5,803 nt of DNA from Chloroflexota bacterium (GTDB taxonomy: Bacteria; Chloroflexota; Dehalococcoidia; Lucifugimonadales; JACPCL1), in assembly GCA_016210375.1 (NCBI GenBank), contig JACQUH010000255.1, forward strand, positions 1 through 5,803. The letters are read 5' to 3'. Under the pieces are notes generated by a model, which worked only from the letters and a program-made list of their open reading frames with translations, was not told where the DNA came from and ran no database searches. Positions 1-4,256 of the stretch are shown in pieces; the stretch's first letter is position 1, and each line of letters begins with the position of its first letter. Made by a program: the position numbers and the translations under genes.

Positions 1-41
1 ATGCGGCGCTGCCGCAACACACCAATACGTCAAATAATCGA

Positions 42-66
42 CCCCCTCACCGGTGTGGAGAGGGGG
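42..66. repeat. GC-rich hairpin
   Basis: CCCCCTC pairs with GAGGGGG (7 bp). After an A:A mismatch, CC/GG continues the stem around loop GGTGT. It resembles the pyrimidine/purine hairpins at 1532-1590 and 2784-2820 in composition but lacks their full CCCTCTCC core. A second small hairpin, TGCGGC/GCCGCA with a 3-nt loop, occupies 2-16. I see no gene in 1-178. Confidence 0.5.
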
Positions 67-137
67 ACTACCGGGGGCGCGGTCGGATCACACTGGCAAC
101 GTATTTGTTCAATGACCATAAGGGAGCGGCATGATGC

Positions 138-156
138 CCCAGCCTTCAGGCTGAGG
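138..156 (-). terminator. Hairpin downstream of fabI, possible terminator without U-tract
   Basis: CAGCCT and AGGCTG pair around a 2-nt loop, extended by CC/GG across a one-base bulge. It lies 22 nt past the fabI stop. On the minus strand an A-run precedes the hairpin and no T-run follows it, so an intrinsic terminator is uncertain. Confidence 0.3.
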
Positions 157-178
157 TGAACCCTTTTTTTGAGATAGC

Positions 179-952
179 TCAAACGCCCATGATGCTATAT
201 CCGCCGTCCACTGGGAGGATGGCGCCTGTAATGCCGCTGGAGAGGTCGCTGAGGAGAAAGAGGGCGGCCTTGCCGACCTCTTCGTGGGTGATGTTGCGGC
301 GTAGGGGGGCGCGCTCGGCGTGGAGGTGCTTCAAGTCCACGAACCCGTGGATGCCGCGGGCGGCCAGGGTGTCCAGGGGGCCGGGAGAGAGAGCGTTGAC
401 GCGGACGCCTTTTGGTCCTAGCTCGGCGGCAAGCTGGCGGACCTCGTGCTCCAGGGCAGCCTTGGCGGTGCCCATGACGTTGTAGCCAGGGTAGACCTGC
501 TGGGAGGCGTTGAACGTGAGGGTGAGGATGCAGCCACCCTCAGGCATCAGCTCGGCGGCATGCCTGGCGATAGGGATGAAGGAGAAGGCGCTGATCTCCA
601 GGGCGGTGAGGAAGCCCTCACGGGAGGTGTCGTAGAAGTTGCCGGCCAGGTCCTCGCGGCTGGCGTAGGCGATGCTGTGGACAGCTATGGCAAGGGTACC
701 CAGGCGCTCCTTCACCTCGGCGAAGGCGCGGGCGATGTTGCCGTCTTGCGCAACATCGCACTCAACCAGTAGGGGGTCGGGCCAGTCCTGGACCAGGCGA
801 ACGATGCCCTCCTTGAGGCGCTGGTTCTGGTAAGCGATGGCGAGACGGGCGCCGGCCCCTTGGAGGGCCTGGGCAATGGCCCAGGCAATGCTGCGGTGGT
901 TGGCGACGCCGAAGATGACGGCGTTTCTGCCCTTCAGATCTATTGGGTACAC
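179..952 (-). CDS. fabI: Enoyl-[acyl-carrier-protein] reductase (NADH), FabI/InhA type
   Basis: Predicted cytosolic short-chain dehydrogenase that reduces the trans-2-enoyl-ACP double bond in the last step of each fatty-acid elongation cycle. From the GTG at 952 the protein has 257 residues, the usual FabI length. Visible motifs are the N-terminal dinucleotide loop GVANHRSIAWAIAQ (about 15-28), CDV (65-67), HSIAYA (92-97), the catalytic pair Y157 and K164 in YNVMGTAK, SPGPLDTLAA (189-198) and the C-terminal VDGGYSIMGV. The second active-site tyrosine of E. coli FabI (Tyr146) aligns with F147, as in mycobacterial InhA (Phe149). The frame stays open to an ATG at 1060, adding 36 residues without FabI similarity. 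I prefer GTG 952 because GAGG lies 6 nt upstream and FabI homology starts just after it. Downstream lies a hairpin but no U-tract. Family assignment is very secure; the start is fairly secure. Confidence 0.93.
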   Translation of the reverse strand: MYPIDLKGRNAVIFGVANHRSIAWAIAQALQGAGARLAIAYQNQRLKEGIVRLVQDWPDPLLVECDVAQDGNIARAFAEVKERLGTLAIAVHSIAYASREDLAGNFYDTSREGFLTALEISAFSFIPIARHAAELMPEGGCILTLTFNASQQVYPGYNVMGTAKAALEHEVRQLAAELGPKGVRVNALSPGPLDTLAARGIHGFVDLKHLHAERAPLRRNITHEEVGKAALFLLSDLSSGITGAILPVDGGYSIMGV

Positions 953-1067
953 GTCTTGCCTCAGCTTGCATCTTGGGAAAGAGAAGAGGTTTCTTTCTCG
1001 CGCCAGCGCCTGTCCCGGAGCCGCTCTGCCAGCATCCAGGGTGCCGTTGAGTTGCGGCATTCACGCA

Positions 1068-1481
1068 TTATCTTATAGAGGCGATGCGCTCCTGGGAATA
1101 GGCCTCTTCCACGGCGCGGGCGGCCAGGTAGCACTCTCGCTCTACCTGGCGATGGTGGACAGGGACGCCTCCGGGGAAGAGCCGGGACCACAGGTGGCGG
1201 AGGAGGTACCGGGCGTACCCCCACTCCTGCCGCTGGTGGGCATGGTGGAGCTGGTGGACCAGGGGCGCCAGGGCAGAACCGTCGGCCAGCTCGCCGACAG
1301 CGTCGTAGGCCAGGACCGATTTGTGTACCAGAATGATGCTTCCATCCACGGGCAGAGGCAGGGTAAAGGCAGGGACAGGCATCCAGGCAACGGCGAAGAC
1401 CCTGCTCTTTCTGAGAGCGTTCGCCGAGACGCCATACCTCTTCAGTCTCTTGCCGCTAGGGCTGTCAGGGGAGATATTCAT
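1068..1481 (-). CDS. Hypothetical protein, possible degenerate zincin-like (HExxH-type) fold
   Basis: I do not recognise a named family. The 137-residue protein starts at ATG 1481, directly preceded by an in-frame TAG, so no longer form exists. An AGAGG lies 11 nt upstream, a rather long spacing. Codon use is strongly G/C at third positions, as in the neighbouring genes, and the reading is free of low-complexity shadow sequence, so I take it as real. It has no signal peptide or membrane segment. Residues 74-98 read LVHQLHHAHQ, then a WGYARYLLRHLW stretch, followed by VERECYLAARAVEEAY (113-128). This resembles small bacterial metallopeptidase-like proteins with HELVHxxQ, an aromatic helix and a C-terminal Glu-rich ligand region. 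Here the catalytic Glu position is Gln77 (codon CAG at 1251-1253), so if the relationship holds the protein would be non-catalytic. FabI follows 115 nt downstream. The fold suggestion is inference only. Confidence 0.62.
   Translation of the reverse strand: MNISPDSPSGKRLKRYGVSANALRKSRVFAVAWMPVPAFTLPLPVDGSIILVHKSVLAYDAVGELADGSALAPLVHQLHHAHQRQEWGYARYLLRHLWSRLFPGGVPVHHRQVERECYLAARAVEEAYSQERIASIR
1070..1098 (-). promoter_or_regulatory. Possible promoter for fabI overlapping the end of the upstream gene
   Basis: On the minus strand TTCCCA (1093-1098) and TAAGAT (1070-1075) are 17 bp apart, each matching 4 of 6 consensus bases. TATAAG (1072-1077) overlaps as an alternative -10 box. The start point would fall near 1060, giving fabI a leader of about 100 nt to GTG 952. 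The elements overlap the last codons of the small gene, so AT-richness could be chance. Confidence 0.25.
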
Positions 1482-1531
1482 CTAGTGTGGTGCCTCTAAC
1501 GCTTCGTTACCCAGTGCGACCTAACCCCCTG

Positions 1532-1559
1532 TCCCCCCTCTCCGCACAGGAAGGGGGGA
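1532..1559. repeat. GC-rich hairpin, first of a tandem pair
   Basis: TCCCCCCT pairs with AGGGGGGA. After a one-base bulge, TCC/GGA continues around loop GCACA, for 11 bp in all. The left arm contains CCCCTCTCC, also found in the hairpin at 2784-2820. It lies between surE and the small gene, preceded by CGACCTAACCCCCT (1517-1530), which recurs inverted at 3008-3021. Confidence 0.65.
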
Positions 1560-1564
1560 TACTC

Positions 1565-1590
1565 TCTCCCTCTCCGTGCGGAGAGGGAGA
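1565..1590. repeat. Perfect 12-bp inverted repeat, second of a tandem pair
   Basis: TCTCCCTCTCCG is followed by TG and then its exact reverse complement, so the 26 bp fold into one uninterrupted stem. A partial further copy, AGAGGGAGAGG, follows at 1594-1604. There is no T-run on either side, so it is more like a dispersed repeat than an intrinsic terminator. Confidence 0.7.
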
Positions 1591-1756
1591 CACAGAGGGA
1601 GAGGTCCAGTGCGGCAAGCGTTGTGCCCATAGTTTTCCAAAACAAACGATACATGTGAATCACTACACTAGCCTTACGCGTGGCCTGCCAGTGCGGGGGG
1701 ACGCCATACCACACGATTTCTTGCGAGGAAGTATACCACTGCGGGGCAAGGGCGCC

Positions 1757-2551
1757 TCAAGACGGAGCGAGGTGTGCGCTGGGCATCACCAGGGTGCTCA
1801 GTCGCCCGCAGAGGTGGGCCAGGCCAGGAACAGCGTCATGGGCCGTGAGGTCGGTCTGCAAAGGGGTAATGGAGACGCGACGGTGGCGGAGGGACCAAAC
1901 GTCCGTCCCCTCTACCATCTCCCAGGCGGGCCTTGTCCGTGTAATCCAGTAGAAGCCGTTCTTGCCGTCGTCGCCCTTGCGGACGGTATCGGCGTAGGTG
2001 CGCCGCGCCAGGCGCGTGATGTCTACGCCCTGGAGCTGGCCGACGGGCACGGGAGGCAGGTTGACGTTGAGGAGGGCCGGCCTAGGCAAGGCCCCTTCGC
2101 GTGCCTGCTGGGCCAGGACCTGCACCAGCCGAGCGCCCGCCTCATAGCCAACGGGGCGGAGAGAAGCCAGGGAGATGGCAATGGCGGTGAGGCCCCGGGT
2201 GTAGCCCTGGAGGGCTGCCCCCACCGTGCCTGAGATGAGGATGTCCTCCCCCAGGTTCGCGCCGCCGTTGATGCCAGCGATGACCAGGTCTGCATCCTTC
2301 ACCAGGGACTCCAGGGCCAGAATGACGCTATCGGCGGGGGTGCCCTCTACGGCCCAGGTCTGGGTGCCCACGACGGAAGGGACAATCTCCCTGGCGCGCA
2401 CGGGGCTATTGAGGGTGACGGAGCCGCCGACGCCGCTCTGCTCCCGGTCTGGTGCGACCACGACCACCTTGCCGATGCCTTCCAGGGCCTCCACTGCGGC
2501 CCACAGGCCCGGGGCGTAGATGCCGTCGTCGTTGGTGAGAAGGATGTTCAC
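1757..2551 (-). CDS. surE: 5'/3'-nucleotidase SurE (stationary-phase survival protein)
   Basis: SurE-family metal-dependent phosphatase that removes phosphate from nucleoside 5'- and 3'-monophosphates in the cytosol. From GTG 2551 it has 264 residues, close to the usual 250-260. It begins VNILLTNDDGIYAPGL, with D8 and D9 as metal ligands. The other ligands are S39 in PDREQSG and N95 in AGINGGANLGED, followed by ISGTVGAA. These numbers coincide with the D8, D9, S39 and N95 known from Thermotoga SurE, which argues for this start. The frame is open up to ATG 2620, but the added 23 residues are not SurE-like and a perfect TATAAT (2591-2596) lies inside them. The SD is weak: AGGCGG is 12 nt from the GTG. 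The last 25 or so residues are a tail without clear family motifs. The gene is flanked by hairpin-rich spacers and is probably its own transcription unit. Confidence 0.94.
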   Translation of the reverse strand: MNILLTNDDGIYAPGLWAAVEALEGIGKVVVVAPDREQSGVGGSVTLNSPVRAREIVPSVVGTQTWAVEGTPADSVILALESLVKDADLVIAGINGGANLGEDILISGTVGAALQGYTRGLTAIAISLASLRPVGYEAGARLVQVLAQQAREGALPRPALLNVNLPPVPVGQLQGVDITRLARRTYADTVRKGDDGKNGFYWITRTRPAWEMVEGTDVWSLRHRRVSITPLQTDLTAHDAVPGLAHLCGRLSTLVMPSAHLAPS

Positions 2552-2590
2552 GATGGACAGGTCCCGCCTGTTATCTTGATCGCCCCTAGC

Positions 2591-2596
2591 ATTATA
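2591..2596 (-). promoter_or_regulatory. Probable -10 box of the surE promoter
   Basis: Perfect TATAAT on the minus strand, 39 nt upstream of the chosen SurE GTG. Transcription would start near 2584, giving a leader of about 33 nt. The -35 region is poor: TGCAGA at 17-bp spacing matches 3 of 6. Lying inside the open frame between ATG 2620 and GTG 2551, it supports the shorter SurE. Confidence 0.5.
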
Positions 2597-2670
2597 GCCC
2601 GCCACCCACCACTTCTGCATGGCCTGGTTCTTGCACCTGGGATAGGCTTTGCACCAGGAGACAGGAAGGT

Positions 2671-2694
2671 GCAGTCCCGATGCATCGGGACTGC
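2671..2694. repeat. Perfect 24-bp palindrome
   Basis: GCAGTCCCGATG is followed directly by its exact reverse complement. It sits in the surE-FKBP spacer, 120 bp upstream of the SurE GTG and 75 bp upstream of the probable -10 box. No T-run follows on either strand. It could be a dispersed repeat, a protein-binding site or a cruciform-forming sequence. Confidence 0.7.
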
Positions 2695-2737
2695 CGGGGT
2701 CTGGGGTATCCTCAGATACAACTTCCCTCTTTCCTGA

Positions 2738-2750
2738 TAGTCATTGACTA
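2738..2750. promoter_or_regulatory. Operator-like 13-bp palindrome in an AT-rich island
   Basis: TAGTCA-T-TGACTA lies in the only AT-rich stretch (about 2725-2770) of the surE-FKBP spacer. On the minus strand a weak promoter-like pair overlaps it: TTGGCA, 18 bp, TATCAG. It could be a binding site for a small dimeric regulator, but no partner gene is adjacent and chance is possible. Confidence 0.2.
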
Positions 2751-2783
2751 ATTACAATGCCAATACTACCCAACCTCACCCCC

Positions 2784-2820
2784 TATAGTTCCCCTCTCCT
2801 GGGAGGAGAGGGGAACTATA
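2784..2820. repeat. Perfect 16-bp stem-loop with TATAGTT ends
   Basis: TATAGTTCCCCTCTCC pairs exactly with 2805-2820 around the 5-nt loop TGGGA. Its CCCCTCTCC core matches the hairpin at 1532-1559. AT-rich ends flanking a GC-rich core, and perfect symmetry, suggest a recently inserted or actively maintained repeat unit. No T-run follows on either strand. Confidence 0.75.
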
Positions 2821-2835
2821 CTCTAAGGAGACGGT

Positions 2836-2858
2836 GTGATGCAGCTCTGCCGCATCAC
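2836..2858. repeat. Short hairpin
   Basis: GTGATGC pairs with GCATCAC around a 9-nt loop, 16 bp to the right of the larger stem-loop. The stem is only 7 bp and nothing else about it is distinctive. Confidence 0.4.
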
Positions 2859-2883
2859 TCGGATTCTAACCAATCTTCTCCCC

Positions 2884-2899
2884 CTTCCCGTGCGGGAAG
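2884..2899. repeat. CTTCCCG-TG-CGGGAAG hairpin
   Basis: Perfect 7-bp inverted repeat around TG. It has the same CCG-TG-CGG centre as the hairpin at 1565-1590 and is likewise set in pyrimidine-rich sequence (TCTTCTCCCCC before it), so it is probably a shorter member of the same type. Confidence 0.5.
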
Positions 2900-3053
2900 A
2901 GCCTGTCCGTTCTCTGCGCTCAGGGCCAGCTCTTGAGTGAGCCGAAGCCGCCGAAGCCCTAAACCCAGTGAAGGGGCAGCGAATGGGGAAGCGAAGGAGG
3001 GAGCCAGAGGGGGTTAGGTCGGAACACAAGTTGTAGGTTATTTTGTCAGTGGC

Positions 3054-3086
3054 CTGAAGGCAGTGGCCCAATGCGGCTGCCTTCAG
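3054..3086 (-). terminator. Hairpin just after the FKBP gene, possible terminator without U-tract
   Basis: Perfect 10-bp stem CTGAAGGCAG/CTGCCTTCAG with a 13-nt loop, beginning 8 nt after the FKBP stop codon. The following minus-strand sequence is GCCACTGACAAAATAACC, without a T-run. CAGTGGCC is also repeated directly at 3047-3054 and 3061-3068. Confidence 0.4.
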
Positions 3087-3094
3087 CGGATGGC

Positions 3095-3631
3095 CTACCT
3101 GATACCCACCAGCTCTATCTCAAAGGTAAGGGCCTGCCCAGCGAGAGGGTGGTTGGCGTCTACCCGCACGGTATCGGTGGTGACCTCAAGGATCACAGCC
3201 GGAAAGCCATCGCCCAGGGTGACCCCGTCACCCGCCGCCAGCCCTTCCGGCGCCTGCGCTCGGGGGACATTAAAAACCAGTTGTTCCTGGCGAGGGCCGT
3301 AGGCTTGCTCTGCCTCAAAGCGCACGGTCTTCTTCTGTCCCACCTTCATGCCCCGCACGGCGTCGTCAAACCCCTTGATGACCTGGCCTGCTCCCACGAC
3401 GAAGCTGAGGGGTGCTTTGCCCGCTGAAGAGTCAAACTGCTCTCCGCTGTCCAGGGTCCCCCGGTAGTGGACCGTCACGGTCTCGCCATCTCTTGGCATG
3501 CGATTCACCTGGTCTACTGGGCTGCTCAGGGATGGAACAAAGGTAGGCGTAGGAGCGCCTTTGCCACAGCCGCTAGCGAGCATCGCCAGGGCCGAGGCCA
3601 TGGCCACCAGCCGGAGGTACCGGTTCTTCAC
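3095..3631 (-). CDS. SlyD-type FKBP peptidyl-prolyl cis-trans isomerase, predicted lipoprotein
   Basis: Prolyl isomerase and probable chaperone. It has 178 residues from GTG 3631, with GGAG 7 nt upstream as a good SD. The N-terminus KNRYLRLVAMASALAMLASGC is a type II signal peptide: basic n-region, short hydrophobic core, and lipobox LASGC with Cys22 as the lipidation site. A Pro/Ser/Thr-rich linker follows (25-46). The FKBP core runs from about 49, with VHYRGTL (54-60), FD (66-67), VI (84-85) and AYGP (110-113). An insert-in-flap domain fills about 114-156, and the C-terminal strand DANHPLAGQALTFEIEL (158-174) is the SlyD signature. The His-rich metal-binding tail of E. coli SlyD is absent. 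SlyD itself is cytosolic, so this protein is inferred to act outside the membrane on secreted proteins. An upstream terminator (3922-3959) separates it from moaD; I see no clear promoter of its own. Confidence 0.92.
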   Translation of the reverse strand: MKNRYLRLVAMASALAMLASGCGKGAPTPTFVPSLSSPVDQVNRMPRDGETVTVHYRGTLDSGEQFDSSAGKAPLSFVVGAGQVIKGFDDAVRGMKVGQKKTVRFEAEQAYGPRQEQLVFNVPRAQAPEGLAAGDGVTLGDGFPAVILEVTTDTVRVDANHPLAGQALTFEIELVGIR

Positions 3632-3708
3632 GTAGATACTCCACAGGTAGTCATCTGCTAGTGTCCTGTATCAGAGATTCGTTGCATCAATGGATTGGCA
3701 TGGACGTG

Positions 3709-3781
3709 TCATGCTGAACGAAGTGAAGCATCTGGGGCGGTGGGAGACCCCTCCCCAGATTCTTCGCTACGCTCAGAATGA
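3709..3781. repeat. 73-bp imperfect inverted repeat, probable dispersed MITE/REP-like element
   Basis: Arms at 3709-3737 and 3753-3781 match at 24 of 29 positions as reverse complements, around a 15-nt loop containing GGG-AGA-CCC. The outer ends read TCATGCTGAACGAAG and, inverted, TCATTCTGAGCGTAG. The motif TCATTCTGAGCG-AGCGAAGAATCT is one I recall as a common dispersed repeat in several bacterial genomes. It lies between the moaD terminator and the FKBP gene and has no coding content. Confidence 0.65.
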
Positions 3782-3875
3782 ATCTTGTAACAATCTTGGG
3801 ATTCACCAAACTGGCTCACCTTCCAGTATCGCAGGTCTGGGCATGGAGCTGGCTGTTGCGCCAAAGCCGCCAACA

Positions 3876-3908
3876 TGAGAGGCGCAGGCCACAAGGAGCG
3901 ACCTCTCA
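3876..3908. repeat. Hairpin in the moaD-FKBP spacer
   Basis: TGAGAGG pairs with CCTCTCA. CGC/GCG extends the stem past a one-base bulge, with a 12-nt loop. It lies just beyond the U-tract of the moaD terminator. TGTTG/CAACA (3854-3875) is a further weak pairing beside it. Confidence 0.35.
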
Positions 3909-3921
3909 GCACAGCCGTCCC

Positions 3922-3959
3922 GTAAAAAGAAAGCGGGGTGGCAATAAGCGCACCCCGCT
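3922..3959 (-). terminator. Rho-independent terminator of the molybdenum hydroxylase-moaD unit
   Basis: Perfect 9-bp stem AGCGGGGTG/CACCCCGCT with a 10-nt loop. Read on the minus strand it is followed at once by TTCTTTTTAC. It begins 24 nt after the moaD stop codon. The strong stem, U-rich tail and position make this a canonical intrinsic terminator, and it implies that the FKBP gene is transcribed separately. Confidence 0.88.
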
Positions 3960-3983
3960 CCAACGTCCCTCGGGAACGGCAAG

Positions 3984-4250
3984 TCAACCGCCGCCGCCAA
4001 TGGCCGGCAGGAAATGTACCTCGCTGTCCTCCCGTACCCGCTCCAGCAGGCCCAGGTTGCCGGTCTCGCCGTCTACGACCACCGCCAGGCCAGGCATAAT
4101 GCCACCCTCATAGCTTAGCACATCCTTCATCCCGGGGTGGGCGCTTTCAAGGCCATCAATCAGATCCCCGATGGTGTCGCCTGAAACTGCGAGGGGCCCC
4201 TTTACACCCACCAGCTTCCCCAAAGAAGCGTAAAGCCAGACCTTGGCCAT
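3984..4250 (-). CDS. MoaD/ThiS-family sulfur-carrier protein (likely molybdopterin synthase small subunit)
   Basis: Ubiquitin-like (beta-grasp) protein of 88 residues, close to the 81 of E. coli MoaD. It opens with the strand AKVWLYASLGKLVG, has the GLAVVVDGE turn near 53-62 and ends HFLPAIGGGG. The C-terminal Gly-Gly is the residue pair that is adenylated and then carries thiocarboxylate sulfur. MoaD-type proteins hand this sulfur to MoaE to make the molybdopterin dithiolene. The tail here has four glycines instead of the usual two. Its start lies 6 bp after the stop of the molybdenum hydroxylase, and its SD (AAGAGG) overlaps the last codons of that gene, so the two are almost certainly co-transcribed and perhaps translationally coupled. 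No MoaE is visible in the window. A ThiS-like or other sulfur-carrier role cannot be excluded from sequence, but the neighbour favours molybdopterin. Confidence 0.88.
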   Translation of the reverse strand: MAKVWLYASLGKLVGVKGPLAVSGDTIGDLIDGLESAHPGMKDVLSYEGGIMPGLAVVVDGETGNLGLLERVREDSEVHFLPAIGGGG

Positions 4251-4256
4251 GGGGAG

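Larger units (their letters stand above)
2552..3094. other. Non-coding spacer between surE and the FKBP gene
   Basis: No convincing gene lies in these 543 bp. From right to left they hold the hairpin after FKBP (3054-3086), a purine-rich structured stretch (about 2900-3021), three hairpins (2884-2899, 2836-2858, 2784-2820), an AT-rich island (2725-2770), the 24-bp palindrome and the surE -10 box. Within the structured stretch GCCGAAGCC is repeated in tandem (2941-2958), and CGACCTAACCCCCT occurs on the minus strand at 3008-3021. The small frames here are rich in Arg, Ser and Pro, as expected of shadow sequence. Confidence 0.6.
3632..3983. other. Non-coding spacer between moaD and the FKBP gene
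   Basis: These 352 bp hold the moaD terminator (3922-3959), the hairpin at 3876-3908, the 73-bp inverted repeat (3709-3781) and the FKBP leader with its SD. I found no convincing promoter for FKBP: TTGATG near 3680 has no -10 partner at proper spacing. Open frames here carry no recognisable motif. Confidence 0.6.

Noticed and set aside
1..159. Short plus-strand frame open at the left edge
   Set aside because: It has 52 codons that run through two hairpins, with no recognisable C-terminal motif. It could be the tail of a gene outside the window, but nothing supports that.
161..170. CCCTTTTTTT as a plus-strand terminator tail
   Set aside because: No plus-strand gene precedes it, and the hairpin at 138-156 is separated from the T-run by several bases. 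On the minus strand the run is A and lies before the hairpin.
837..1499. 220-codon open frame on the plus strand
   Set aside because: It is antisense to fabI and to the small minus-strand gene, has no recognisable motif, and its composition is what a GC-rich antisense frame gives. The minus-strand reading of the same DNA has better codon bias and a known family for half of it.
1532..1590. Tandem hairpins read as a CRISPR array
   Set aside because: There are only two units, of different sequence, with no regular spacers. They are inverted repeats of a dispersed type.
1487..2233. 248-codon open frame on the plus strand
   Set aside because: It runs through the tandem hairpins and then antisense to surE, with no motif and no supporting SD. 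It is a shadow.
2823..3071. 82-codon minus-strand frame in the surE-FKBP spacer
   Set aside because: It is rich in Arg, Ser and Pro, crosses two hairpins and has no SD or motif. It is non-coding repeat-bearing sequence.
3709..3987. 92-codon minus-strand frame in the moaD-FKBP spacer
   Set aside because: It spans the moaD terminator and the inverted repeat and has no homology I can recognise.
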